A stretch of DNA of 64,000 nt. Source: an uncultured Gammaproteobacteria bacterium (GTDB lineage Bacteria; Pseudomonadota; Gammaproteobacteria; Pseudomonadales; Pseudohongiellaceae). The position numbers and the translations under genes were made by a program. Under the pieces are notes generated by a model. The model saw only the letters and a list, made by a program, of their open reading frames with translations, was not told where the DNA came from and searched no databases. Positions 18,983 through 27,111 of the stretch are shown here, piece after piece; position 1 is the first letter of the stretch, and the number at the start of each line of letters is the position of its first letter. Location of the stretch: contig CAINTJ010000090.1 of the NCBI GenBank assembly GCA_903853385.1, positions 1 through 64,000 on the forward strand, written 5' to 3'.

Positions 18983-20230
18983 TCAATGACAGTCTGCATC
19001 ACGGCCATTGATTGCGCATTGCAGTATCAACTTTCCGTCGTAATCAAAATTGTTCATGGTCCATGGACTGCCAATGCCGCCGCTGCGCTCAAGTAAGGTA
19101 TAGCCAAACACGCCGGCTATACCACGGCCTTGCTTGATATGAATGCCTGCGATGCTCTCACCATCAGAGCGTGGCGGAACCTTGGCGGACAACTCATCAC
19201 CACCATTACCCATTACCAGCTGCAACGGGAATGGCTCCACATAAGACAATACTTCCAGCGCATGATGATGACCTGACAAAATTGCCTGCACATTGGCCGG
19301 CATCGCTGTACTGGCAGCCAGCGCCAGCGTTGCATTGTCACCGGTCGGTTTGGGCGTGGTTTCTTCCAGGGCCAGCACAGGCCGGTGCTGGGCAAGCCAT
19401 ACCGGCGTCTTGATGGCAGCCAGGCCTTGCAACTGCAACGCAAAGAATGCCGCCTGCTCGCGGTTGGCAACTGCCTCATCGGCCGAGGATACGTCCAGCA
19501 CCGCCAGCGCCACGCCACCCAGGTCAACCAGAAAGGGTTGTGCTGACTTCAGGCACCCGCTATCGGAGTTCCATGCATAAGGATCGAGCGTGCGCGCCCA
19601 GCCCCTGCCGCCACGTTCGCATTCTTCATGATTGCCGCGCACCATTACCCATGGAGCAGTGCTGAGCAGCGCTCCCACCGGCGAGAAAAAATCTTGCTTC
19701 CATACGTCCCAGTTATCGCCGAAAGGACTGCCGGCACAGCCAGCATTGCCGGCAGGACAGGGAGTCTCACGATAATGAAAATCACCGACATGGATGATCA
19801 GATCAGGTTTGATACGGGCGGCCAGCGCCGAGCCTTTGCGAAACGGCCATGCTTCCGGATCATTGCACGCTTGCACGACCTTGCCTTTAAGCCGACAGCC
19901 AGTATCGCCGATCACCAGGATACGCCGCGGCACCGCTTTGGGAAGCTGCAGGCGGACACCGGCAATACTGAGGGTTTTGACCTGTGCAGACAGCGGTAAA
20001 AAACAGACCGTGACCGGATAATTATCTTTAGCGCTGGAACGGATTTGCATCGGCACATTCTTGCCATCAACCTTGGCAACAGGACAGCTGACTCCTTGCG
20101 TAATTACGCGTGCTTGCAGCCCATCGCTTGCATACTGTACCCATTGGTAGGTTTGCGCGGCTTCAGTATTCCCCGCTGCCAGCAGCCATACAGTGAGCAA
20201 GCTGCGTAAAATGATCACGGGCCTGGACAT
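18983..20230 (-). CDS. Exported metallophosphoesterase (calcineurin-like)
   Basis: Predicted periplasmic phosphatase. 415 aa from ATG 20230, chosen because AGGA lies 7 nt upstream and a signal peptide then begins at once (VIILRSLLTVWLLAAGN, cleavage near EAAQ); GTG 20269 is an alternative that overlaps tonB. Two-metal motifs are complete: GDTGC, HVGDFHYRE, VRGNHEECE, WLAQHRP and LSGHHHALE. The insert with several Cys (CPAGNAGC, CERG) suits disulfides outside the cytoplasm. It is the last gene of the receptor-exbB-exbD-tonB unit, suggesting it releases phosphate or prepares a substrate for that transporter. The substrate is unknown. Confidence 0.85.
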   Translation of the reverse strand: MSRPVIILRSLLTVWLLAAGNTEAAQTYQWVQYASDGLQARVITQGVSCPVAKVDGKNVPMQIRSSAKDNYPVTVCFLPLSAQVKTLSIAGVRLQLPKAVPRRILVIGDTGCRLKGKVVQACNDPEAWPFRKGSALAARIKPDLIIHVGDFHYRETPCPAGNAGCAGSPFGDNWDVWKQDFFSPVGALLSTAPWVMVRGNHEECERGGRGWARTLDPYAWNSDSGCLKSAQPFLVDLGGVALAVLDVSSADEAVANREQAAFFALQLQGLAAIKTPVWLAQHRPVLALEETTPKPTGDNATLALAASTAMPANVQAILSGHHHALEVLSYVEPFPLQLVMGNGGDELSAKVPPRSDGESIAGIHIKQGRGIAGVFGYTLLERSGGIGSPWTMNNFDYDGKLILQCAINGRDADCH

Positions 20231-20259
20231 CGACATTCCTGGCTTGAAAAAAACAGTCA

Positions 20260-20937
20260 TCATCGACACTCCACCCAGATTTGATAGATTCCCATTATTC
20301 CCGCCAGTGCTACTGGTGGCGAAGGATAGCTTGCTTCGGCAACCGCTCGCAGGGCAGCACGATCCACCACGCCCAGGGTGCTGGATTGAATTACCCTAAT
20401 TGCCGATACCTTGCCATCCTGCAGTTTGAATTCAACCCGGGCGCGCCCCTTGAAACCCAGCGTGACCGCTGCTGCCGGCACCTGGAACCTGGCTTGTACA
20501 GCCATCGTCAAGGCAGCGTTATAGGCTATCGAGGGATCTTCCGATTCCACCTTGGGTGCAACTACTGTTTCTTGCGGTGCCGGCGCTTTGGATTCAGCGA
20601 CCACTTGCGCTGATTCAGGTTCGGACTTGCGCTCAGGCAATGGGTCGATAACAGGAGCTGTTACTTCCGCCTGATGTTTAACCGGCACCGGTCTGACGGG
20701 CTCAATCACCGCTTTTACTGGCGGTACCGGCTTGGGAAGTTCAGGCTCAATCACTGGCGGCTTGAGCTCTTCTGTAACCGGCTCAATGACAAGCGGTATA
20801 AAAGTCTGGGTAGCTGGTGGCACGGTGTGGGTGGCACTCAGCACCGCAAGCACGAGCAACGCTTCAAGCAAGGAAGCCATTCCTGCAGCTTGCCAGGTAA
20901 AAGTAGCGGGGATCTTTGCTGCAGTCATCACAGTCAT
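20260..20937 (-). CDS. tonB: TonB family energy transducer
   Basis: Links the inner-membrane proton force to the outer-membrane receptor. 225 aa. There is one N-terminal membrane segment (ASLLEALLVLAVLSA), a long Pro/Glu/Lys/Val periplasmic spacer (about 45-130) and a C-terminal domain with FKGRARVEFKLQDGKVS and a YPSPP segment. Its ATG overlaps the exbD stop by 4 bp. The private exbB-exbD-tonB set beside one receptor suggests a dedicated transport system. Confidence 0.9.
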   Translation of the reverse strand: MTVMTAAKIPATFTWQAAGMASLLEALLVLAVLSATHTVPPATQTFIPLVIEPVTEELKPPVIEPELPKPVPPVKAVIEPVRPVPVKHQAEVTAPVIDPLPERKSEPESAQVVAESKAPAPQETVVAPKVESEDPSIAYNAALTMAVQARFQVPAAAVTLGFKGRARVEFKLQDGKVSAIRVIQSSTLGVVDRAALRAVAEASYPSPPVALAGIMGIYQIWVECR

Positions 20938-21326
20938 TGACCAGGTCTGGCAGCCAAACCTACTTGGGTCACGCCGGCATGCCGTACTGCATCTATCACA
21001 TGCATGACTTCCTGCATCGTTGCGTCTTCGCCGCCGGCGATGGTCACCATCAATTTGTCAGGCTGCCGCTGGCGGGCAAGGCTCTCGATTTCGGCCAGCG
21101 TGAGCATGGCGCCTTCCACCCGGTAAACCCCGGGGGCATTGATCTCTATCAGCAACTTGGGTGGCGGCATGGCGGCAGCCGTAGTGCTGGTCGGCAACCT
21201 GGACAGCTGTCCGCTGGTAGGAATCATGCGCAAGGTCATCATCGCAAAAAACACCAGCAGAAAGAGCATGATGTCGATCATCGGAATGATTTCGATCCTG
21301 GCCTTGCGGGTTTCAAAATAACGCAT
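20934..21326 (-). CDS. exbD: ExbD-type proton channel subunit
   Basis: Energises TonB. 130 aa. A single membrane helix carries the essential Asp in EIIPMIDIMLFLLVFF near residue 18, followed by a periplasmic domain (INAPGVYRVEG). Its start is 25 bp after exbB and its stop overlaps tonB. Confidence 0.92.
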   Translation of the reverse strand: MRYFETRKARIEIIPMIDIMLFLLVFFAMMTLRMIPTSGQLSRLPTSTTAAAMPPPKLLIEINAPGVYRVEGAMLTLAEIESLARQRQPDKLMVTIAGGEDATMQEVMHVIDAVRHAGVTQVGLAARPGQ

Positions 21327-21351
21327 TGAGAAATATTCCGGCAGAGGTTCT

Positions 21352-22011
21352 TCAGACTATCTTCAGTTTCGCGCGCACCAGCTCTTCCGATGCTGCCGTG
21401 CCAAAGCGGCGGTTGAGCAACATCAGTTTTAGCACTTCCAGCTGGTGCACTATCAGCCGCACCTTCACATTGAGGCTGTTGAAAAACAACAAGCCAATCA
21501 TTGCAATAAACAAACCGGATGCCGTAGCAATCAAGGCTTCGGCAATGCCACCCGTTACCTGCGTGGGAGCATTTTGCACATCCCCCAACACCGAGAACGC
21601 GCCAAACATACCGATAATGGTGCCGAACAAGCCCAACAGCGGTGCTAGTGTGATCACTGTATCCAGCATCCACAGTGAGCGATCCAGCAAGGGTACTTCG
21701 CGCATGAGTGCTTCTTCCAGATGACCGGCACTGGTATCGCGTCCCGAATCTTTCGGCTCAATCATGGCTGCCTGCAACAAGCTGCCATGGGGCAGATGCT
21801 GATGAGAAACCAGCGCAGCTTGCAGAAACTCTGCATCCACGCTGGTGACACCATGCAAGCGATCAATCAGTTCCTGGCCACTGCGTTGCATCTTGAACAA
21901 ATACCGCGTGCGTTCAATGATCACCGTCAGTGCAATCAACAGCAGCACACTCATCAAATAGAGTGTGCCACCTGAGGCATTGGCCAGACTGATCAACTTC
22001 TCAATGGTCAT
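21352..22011 (-). CDS. exbB: ExbB-type proton channel subunit
   Basis: Inner-membrane partner of ExbD. 219 aa (MotA/TolQ/ExbB family). Three membrane segments: near 17-34, ITLAPLLGLFGTIIGMFGAF (about 120-140), and GGIAEALIATASGLFIAM (about 155-175). Starts 2 bp after the receptor gene stop, so it is translated with it. Confidence 0.92.
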   Translation of the reverse strand: MTIEKLISLANASGGTLYLMSVLLLIALTVIIERTRYLFKMQRSGQELIDRLHGVTSVDAEFLQAALVSHQHLPHGSLLQAAMIEPKDSGRDTSAGHLEEALMREVPLLDRSLWMLDTVITLAPLLGLFGTIIGMFGAFSVLGDVQNAPTQVTGGIAEALIATASGLFIAMIGLLFFNSLNVKVRLIVHQLEVLKLMLLNRRFGTAASEELVRAKLKIV

Positions 22012-22013
22012 GA

Positions 22014-24332
22014 TCAGAACCCTGCGTTGAAGGAAAACATCACACTGCGCGGCGCCTGGAAGATGAAGGTGTCACGCTTGTCATCCAGTGCCGAGCTGCT
22101 GCCGGGTGTAATCGATACCGCATTACCGCTATCGGCCAGATTGAATACATTCAGCTGCACTTTGATCGGGTGCTTCGACTTGCCTACGTCCTTGAAGGTG
22201 TAGGAGATTCCCAAATCCAGGGAAGCATAGGAATCGGTTTTGTAAAATTCGTAATAGGCATCATTACAAGTCGCTGCACAGCTGTAGTCTTTCTGGTAAA
22301 CCGCACCGGCAATCTTGTAGGTAAGCGAAGCTGACCATGCACCTTGCTTGTACAGACCGCCGAATGCGGCAGTCATGTCTGGTGCACCGCTGATTTGCTT
22401 GCCGGTATCAGTAGCAGTGGCATCATTGATGGATCCGTTGGCGGATACTGAAAAGCCGTTACCAATCACATAGGCCATCTGGGCTTCCACACCCTGATAA
22501 GTAGCTCCACCGATGTTCACGAATCCAGCCAAATCACCGGCCAGGCCATTGGAGACCATCTTGTTCTTGAACTCGATGCGGTACACATCAAGGTCCCAGG
22601 TAAACACATCGGATTTGCCGACAATACCCAGCTGATAGTTGGTGGATTGCTGTGGATCAGTACTGTTGTTCTCGGGCTTGGCAATGTAGAAAGTATTCAA
22701 ATCCGGAATCTGGAAACCCTTGGCATACTGCGCATAAACCGACATGGAATCACCCAGGCGCTGATTGATGGTCAGGTAAGGCAGGGTTGAGGTGTAGCTC
22801 AATTCCTTGGCATGGTTGAGTTCACGGGTGGTCTGTTCAACTTGCGCACTCACGCTGCGGGTAATATCCACGTATTTCACACCCGGGGTGATGGTAGTGG
22901 AAGCAGTGGCGGCCCATGCGAATTCCGCAAACGGCTGGAAATTGCTGATCTGGGATTGTTGGTCGAATTTCACGCTGTCGATCGGGCGATTGCTGTAGTT
23001 CAGATAGGCAGCATTCACCTTGCTTTCACTGCGGCTGTAGCTATTGGTGGTCAAGTCCAGATCATACTGGTGACGATCGGTTCTGGATTCTTCATACCAG
23101 ATGCCGGCATTGAACAGGCCAAGGCTTGTCTTGTCAGATAATTTGAAGATGCCGCCATTGGTACGGTACTGGTTTTGCTTGTCGATACCCGGAATATGCC
23201 CAACCACCTTGACCCGGTTCAGATCGCTGGTGAAGCGCGGATCAGCATAGGTGGCCAGCGGCAATGAGGTGCCGGTCCATTTGGGATCGGTTGAGGACAT
23301 GGTCTGGTTGTCATAATAATAACTGTACACATAGTCATCGGTGGACCAACTGTCTGTCAGCGCACTGCGAACGCGGAAATAGGTGAAATCAGTTTCTTTG
23401 GTGGTGTGGTTGAAACCATCAAAGTTCATGCTGCTCGGATCATTGTTCAGCTGGAAGTTCCTGCCAAATGCGGCAATCTGGTCCTTGGTGGCACCTTTGT
23501 TGCTATCTGGTTGCGCATAATCGATTTTGTTAATGGTGGTAAAGAAAGTGACCAGCGTATTGTCGCCAACCGGCTTCTCCAGTTTGGTGGCAAAATTGGT
23601 GCTCTTGACCTTACTGTTGCTGAGATAGCCGTCAGAATTAAGCTGCTGCAAGTTCAGCTGCGCGGTGGCGCCATCCAGACTGGCAATACGACCACTCTCA
23701 AAGCCGGCGCCAATCAGGCGGGTATTCCAGGTGCCCAGTGAGCCAAAGATATTGGTGACTGCCTCGGCGGCAGCTTTCTTGGAAAACATGTTGATGGAGC
23801 CACCAAACGTGGCATAACCCAGATTGCTGGCATTGCCGGGGCCACGCTCAACGCTGGCGCCGCCCACAACATTGGCCGGAAAGAAGGAAGTGGAGTGATG
23901 GGCAGGGTTGTTGGTGTCACCCCAAGGTATGCCATCAAAAGTAATGTTGTACTGGTCATCACTGAATCCACGCAGTGTGGACTTGGTTTCGCTCAAGCCC
24001 GGGCCGTTGGCAGAGTCGCCGGAAACGCTGGGGGCGATGTTCACAATGCGGGTGTACTCGGCAATGGGAGTCACTGACAAGGAAATATAATCCCTGGTTA
24101 TCAGCGACTGTGGCTGGGTAGCTTCCAGACTGGCTTGCACTGGCGCAACGGTGGTGGCGGTTCCCTTTTCAGCTTCATCCTCACGGAAGGCGCCAGCTGT
24201 AGTAGCACCGCTGACCGTGCCCAGATCAACAATTTTGGACTGGGTTTGCGCAATTGCACCGTGGGTAATTGCCAGCAGCGACATGGCAACAATATGAGCG
24301 AGCGGTTTGATTTTGAAGCAGGTTGGTTTCAT
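22014..24332 (-). CDS. TonB-dependent outer-membrane receptor
   Basis: Beta-barrel transporter driven by the TonB system encoded right after it. 772 aa from ATG 24332, where a signal peptide begins (MAMSLLAITHGAIAQ-like segment, cleavage near AIAQ); an earlier start at 24380 adds non-family residues. The plug domain has the motif FSDDQYNITFDGIPWGD, VERGPGNASNLGYATFGGSIN. The barrel ends with NAGF and a final Phe, as expected for outer-membrane insertion. A region before the plug (KIVDLGTVSGA) may contain the TonB box. The ligand is not readable; the neighbouring phosphoesterases suggest a phosphorylated compound. Confidence 0.9.
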   Translation of the reverse strand: MKPTCFKIKPLAHIVAMSLLAITHGAIAQTQSKIVDLGTVSGATTAGAFREDEAEKGTATTVAPVQASLEATQPQSLITRDYISLSVTPIAEYTRIVNIAPSVSGDSANGPGLSETKSTLRGFSDDQYNITFDGIPWGDTNNPAHHSTSFFPANVVGGASVERGPGNASNLGYATFGGSINMFSKKAAAEAVTNIFGSLGTWNTRLIGAGFESGRIASLDGATAQLNLQQLNSDGYLSNSKVKSTNFATKLEKPVGDNTLVTFFTTINKIDYAQPDSNKGATKDQIAAFGRNFQLNNDPSSMNFDGFNHTTKETDFTYFRVRSALTDSWSTDDYVYSYYYDNQTMSSTDPKWTGTSLPLATYADPRFTSDLNRVKVVGHIPGIDKQNQYRTNGGIFKLSDKTSLGLFNAGIWYEESRTDRHQYDLDLTTNSYSRSESKVNAAYLNYSNRPIDSVKFDQQSQISNFQPFAEFAWAATASTTITPGVKYVDITRSVSAQVEQTTRELNHAKELSYTSTLPYLTINQRLGDSMSVYAQYAKGFQIPDLNTFYIAKPENNSTDPQQSTNYQLGIVGKSDVFTWDLDVYRIEFKNKMVSNGLAGDLAGFVNIGGATYQGVEAQMAYVIGNGFSVSANGSINDATATDTGKQISGAPDMTAAFGGLYKQGAWSASLTYKIAGAVYQKDYSCAATCNDAYYEFYKTDSYASLDLGISYTFKDVGKSKHPIKVQLNVFNLADSGNAVSITPGSSSALDDKRDTFIFQAPRSVMFSFNAGF

Positions 24333-24441
24333 AAATATCCCGGGAGTCTTTACAAGAAGTTCTGATGGAGTACAGCTCAAAAGTTAACTGCGCCATGCTA
24401 GAACCCTGCTGTTTAGGTCTGAGGAGAATTTGGTAAATTTT

Positions 24442-24460
24442 TTGCCAAGAACTTGCCAAG
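24442..24460. repeat. TTGCCAAG direct repeat with 11-bp period
   Basis: TTGCCAAG occurs at 24442-24449 and again at 24453-24460, one helical turn apart (11 bp). On the minus strand it reads CTTGGCAA, 3 nt, CTTGGCAA, pointing toward the receptor operon about 110 bp away. The layout is like tandem activator sites such as Pho boxes, but the sequence is not the Pho box. Confidence 0.5.
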
Positions 24461-24478
24461 GATAAGTGAATAACAGTC

Positions 24479-24527
24479 TGCCCCGCTCCCGGAGCAACCT
24501 GTCTCCCGGTAAAGTACTGGCGGGGCA
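24479..24527. repeat. Long inverted repeat between divergent genes
   Basis: TGCCCCGC (24479-24486) pairs perfectly with GCGGGGCA (24520-24527). Inside, CCCGGAG and CTCCCGG can pair further with one bulge. It could be a regulator site or a terminator-like structure; no T tract follows. Confidence 0.45.
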
Positions 24528-24643
24528 ACATTGATTAGCGCCGCAAATTTATGGTTTTTACCGCCATAATTTTCCAAACCTTTCACTCTGCTTTATTTGC
24601 CATCCCTATAGTGCCGCGAATATTCGCAGCGAGGATTGCATGT

Positions 24644-25810
24644 ATGTTGCAGCACAATAAGTGGATACTGCTCTTGGCATGGCTGGCGGCGACGGCTCAG
24701 GCGCAGCCAGCTGCAACAGAAACGAATCTGGTGCTCGTTACCCTGGACGGCGTGCGCTGGCAGGAAGTGTTTCGCGGTCTCGACCAGCGGCTGGCAGACA
24801 ACAAGGACTTCAATCTGCTGGGTGAAGCCCTGACCACCCGGTTCGAGGCAGCAACTCCGCAAGACTCTGCCGCCAAGCTGTTTCCCTTCCTGCACACGGT
24901 AGTGGCCACTGAAGGCACTCTCATTGGCAATCGCGATGCCCACTCGTGTGCACACGTTACCAATCCCTGGACTATCTCCTATCCTGGCTACAACGAAATC
25001 CTGACTGGTGCGGCGGATCTTGCCATTGACAGCAACGAAGCCAAACCCAATCCCAATGTCAGCTTTCTGGAATGGTTGAACAAGGAGGTGGCCCCATTCA
25101 AAGGCAAGGTTCTGGCCTTTGGTTCCTGGGATGTATTTCCGGCCATCTTGAACAGCGAACGCAGTGGCATTCCGGTGGATGTAAAAATGAAGGCCAGCAC
25201 TGCAGGAGAGGATGCCCAATTGCTGGGGCGACTTTCCGCTGACCTGCCGGTGATGTGGCCAGCCATCCGCTATGACGCCTTCACCCATCGCGCTGCGCTG
25301 CAGGCTTTGCATGACAAGAAGCCGCGTGTCCTCTATATCGCCTATGGTGAAACCGATGATTTTGCCCACGATGGCCACTACGACCAATACCTGCTCGCTG
25401 CGCACCGCACTGATCGTTTTCTGGGCGAACTGTGGGACACTTTGCAAAGTGAGCCGCAGTACCGCAACAACACTGTCTTGTTTATCACCACCGATCATGG
25501 TCGTGACGCCGAACCACTGGCGAGCTGGCAGAACCATGCCAGCTCCGCTTCGCTTGCTGACCATCAGAAATCCTTGGCAGCCTATGATGAAACCAGTGTG
25601 GGTGCTGATGCGGTATGGATGGCCGCCATCGGAGCTGGAGTGCCGGCCCGCGGGCCAATCGCCACTACCAGTTGCGCAGGCAGCAACCAGATTGCTGCCA
25701 CCTTGCTGCAATTGCTGGGTTTGCAACCAAAGCAATTCAGCGCCCAGGCTGGCGTAGCGATTACGGAATTTTTGTCAGGCCTGCCATTGCTAGCTCAAGT
25801 AAATCCCTGA
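24644..25810 (+). CDS. Exported alkaline-phosphatase-superfamily phosphoesterase
   Basis: 388 aa from ATG 24644 (GAGGA 9 nt ahead), which starts a signal peptide (WILLLAWLAATAQAQ). Type I phosphodiesterase / sulfatase-like fold: metal site VTLDGVRWQEVFRG, nucleophile region SYPGYNEILTG, GETDDFAHDGHYDQY, and the second metal site FITTDHGRD. Phosphodiesterase, phosphomonoesterase or sulfatase activity cannot be told apart from sequence. It is transcribed away from the TonB receptor operon that also ends in an exported phosphoesterase, so a joint role in scavenging phosphorylated compounds is likely but inferred. Confidence 0.82.
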   Translation: MLQHNKWILLLAWLAATAQAQPAATETNLVLVTLDGVRWQEVFRGLDQRLADNKDFNLLGEALTTRFEAATPQDSAAKLFPFLHTVVATEGTLIGNRDAHSCAHVTNPWTISYPGYNEILTGAADLAIDSNEAKPNPNVSFLEWLNKEVAPFKGKVLAFGSWDVFPAILNSERSGIPVDVKMKASTAGEDAQLLGRLSADLPVMWPAIRYDAFTHRAALQALHDKKPRVLYIAYGETDDFAHDGHYDQYLLAAHRTDRFLGELWDTLQSEPQYRNNTVLFITTDHGRDAEPLASWQNHASSASLADHQKSLAAYDETSVGADAVWMAAIGAGVPARGPIATTSCAGSNQIAATLLQLLGLQPKQFSAQAGVAITEFLSGLPLLAQVNP

Positions 25811-25826
25811 AATCGCGGCATGCGCC

Positions 25827-25852
25827 GGCAATCTGTACGAATTGCCCTTTTT
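25827..25852 (+). terminator. Terminator after the phosphatase gene
   Basis: GGCAAT (25827-25832) and ATTGCC (25841-25846) form a 6-bp stem with an 8-nt loop followed by C and five T (25848-25852). Short stem, so moderate confidence. Confidence 0.45.
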
Positions 25853-25903
25853 AAAGCGATAAAGTCGCGCTAAAGTGTTGCCATCACACGCCGCGGATCA
25901 GTA

Positions 25904-26986
25904 ATGGCAGCGCTTAATTCCGAATTGTTGCATCCACAGGTGTTGCAGGCCGAGCAGCTGGATGCACAAGGCCTGTTTGATGACGCCATCAATGCCTTGG
26001 CACTTGCCACTCAGGCCGGCAACATCGAAGCCAAGCTGCGTCTTGGCAAACGCTTGTTCAGCGGCCACAACGCACCCTATTTGCCGCACGAAGGCATCAA
26101 TTTCATTGTGGAAGCCAGTGGACAAGGCAGCGCTGAAGCAGCGTGCGTGAGCTCGGTGCTGCTGGCGTCCGGCATTATCGGCACTCGCAACTGGCCACTG
26201 GCCTTGCAGGCGCTTGCCACAGCCGCTGCCCGCGGCTGGATGCCGGCCCAGCAACAGCTGATGCTGCTACTGGCGCCCGATGCCACCGCCTCAACCCCAT
26301 CAGCAACTCTGCCACGTTCAGCCCAGGAGTGGCAGCAAGCAGGCCAGAGCATCAATCTCGCACACTGGCAACAGGTTCCGGCAGCCACTACTGTGCATGC
26401 AGATCCCTTGTTGCGGTCATTTCCATCGTTTGTACCGATAGCCGTGTGTGATCGACTGATTGACCTGTCCCGTCACCGTTTGCAGCGTGCCGAAGTCTAT
26501 GACCCGCATCACCGCCGCAACATCCGCGCCAGCACTCGCACCAACTCGATCGCCCAGTACCGCCTGCTTGAGCATGAGCTGTTGCATTTGTTGCTACAGG
26601 AAAAGATGGCGCGCGCCTGCGGTGTGGATGTCAACCAGATGGAAGCCACTGCCATCCTGCATTATTCCCCGGGCGAGGAAATCACCAACCATTTTGATTT
26701 TGTCGATCCCAACACTCCCAACTATGCACAGGAGATCACTGACAACGGCCAACGCATCATCACATTCCTGATTTACCTGAACGATGATTATGCAGAAGGA
26801 GAAACCATGTTTCCGCGTCTTGGCATCAAACACAAAGGCCAGCGCGGCGAAGGTTTTTATTTTGTTAATTGCCTGCCTGGACAAGAGCCGGACCTGCGCA
26901 CCTGGCATGCAGGCAAACCGCCGGTGCACAGCAGCAAATGGATCGTTTCACAATTCATCCGCAACCATGCGATTGTCCGGCTGTGA
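25904..26986 (+). CDS. Prolyl-4-hydroxylase-like 2OG-Fe(II) oxygenase with helical repeat N-terminus
   Basis: 360 aa. The C-terminal half (about 165-355) is a P4H-type dioxygenase: iron ligands in NHFDFVDP (HxD) and a distal His in TWHAGKPPVHSSKW, where the Lys would bind 2-oxoglutarate, and a jelly-roll strand GRQITFLIYLNDDYAEGET-like region. The N-terminal half (about 10-130) is Ala-rich helical with Sel1/TPR-like spacing (GLFDDAINALALATQAGNIEAKLRLGKRLF), suggesting a protein-binding arm. Substrate unknown; protein hydroxylation is the family expectation. It stands alone between the phosphatase gene and kup. Confidence 0.82.
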   Translation: MAALNSELLHPQVLQAEQLDAQGLFDDAINALALATQAGNIEAKLRLGKRLFSGHNAPYLPHEGINFIVEASGQGSAEAACVSSVLLASGIIGTRNWPLALQALATAAARGWMPAQQQLMLLLAPDATASTPSATLPRSAQEWQQAGQSINLAHWQQVPAATTVHADPLLRSFPSFVPIAVCDRLIDLSRHRLQRAEVYDPHHRRNIRASTRTNSIAQYRLLEHELLHLLLQEKMARACGVDVNQMEATAILHYSPGEEITNHFDFVDPNTPNYAQEITDNGQRIITFLIYLNDDYAEGETMFPRLGIKHKGQRGEGFYFVNCLPGQEPDLRTWHAGKPPVHSSKWIVSQFIRNHAIVRL

Positions 26987-27005
26987 TCGGATTGACGGCT
27001 CCTAA

Positions 27006-27038
27006 GCTGTTGCTACAAGTCGCCGAGGCAGCAACAGC
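27006..27038. terminator. Hairpin between convergent genes
   Basis: GCTGTTGCT (27006-27014) and AGCAACAGC (27030-27038) are a perfect 9-bp inverted repeat with a 15-nt loop, between the oxygenase gene and kup, which converge. There is no clear T tract, so termination would be weak or factor-dependent. Confidence 0.4.
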
Positions 27039-27111
27039 AATGTTTGCACAGCTGGAACCGCCCCAAATATAGAACGCATGGAAGAAAATTTATATACGAA
27101 TACTGATTTGC

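Larger units (their letters stand above)
24333..24643. promoter_or_regulatory. Divergent promoter region, receptor operon / phosphatase
   Basis: 311 bp without a gene between two divergent units. It holds an 11-bp-period direct repeat (24442-24460) and an inverted repeat (24479-24527), both listed separately. A CATAAT (24565-24570) could be a -10 box for the phosphatase gene, with no good -35. No Fur box and no exact Pho box was seen. Confidence 0.4.

Noticed and set aside
24333-24643. Pho box or Fur box before the TonB receptor operon
   Set aside because: The 11-bp repeat has Pho-like spacing but not the CTGTCAT sequence, and no Fur-like palindrome was found.
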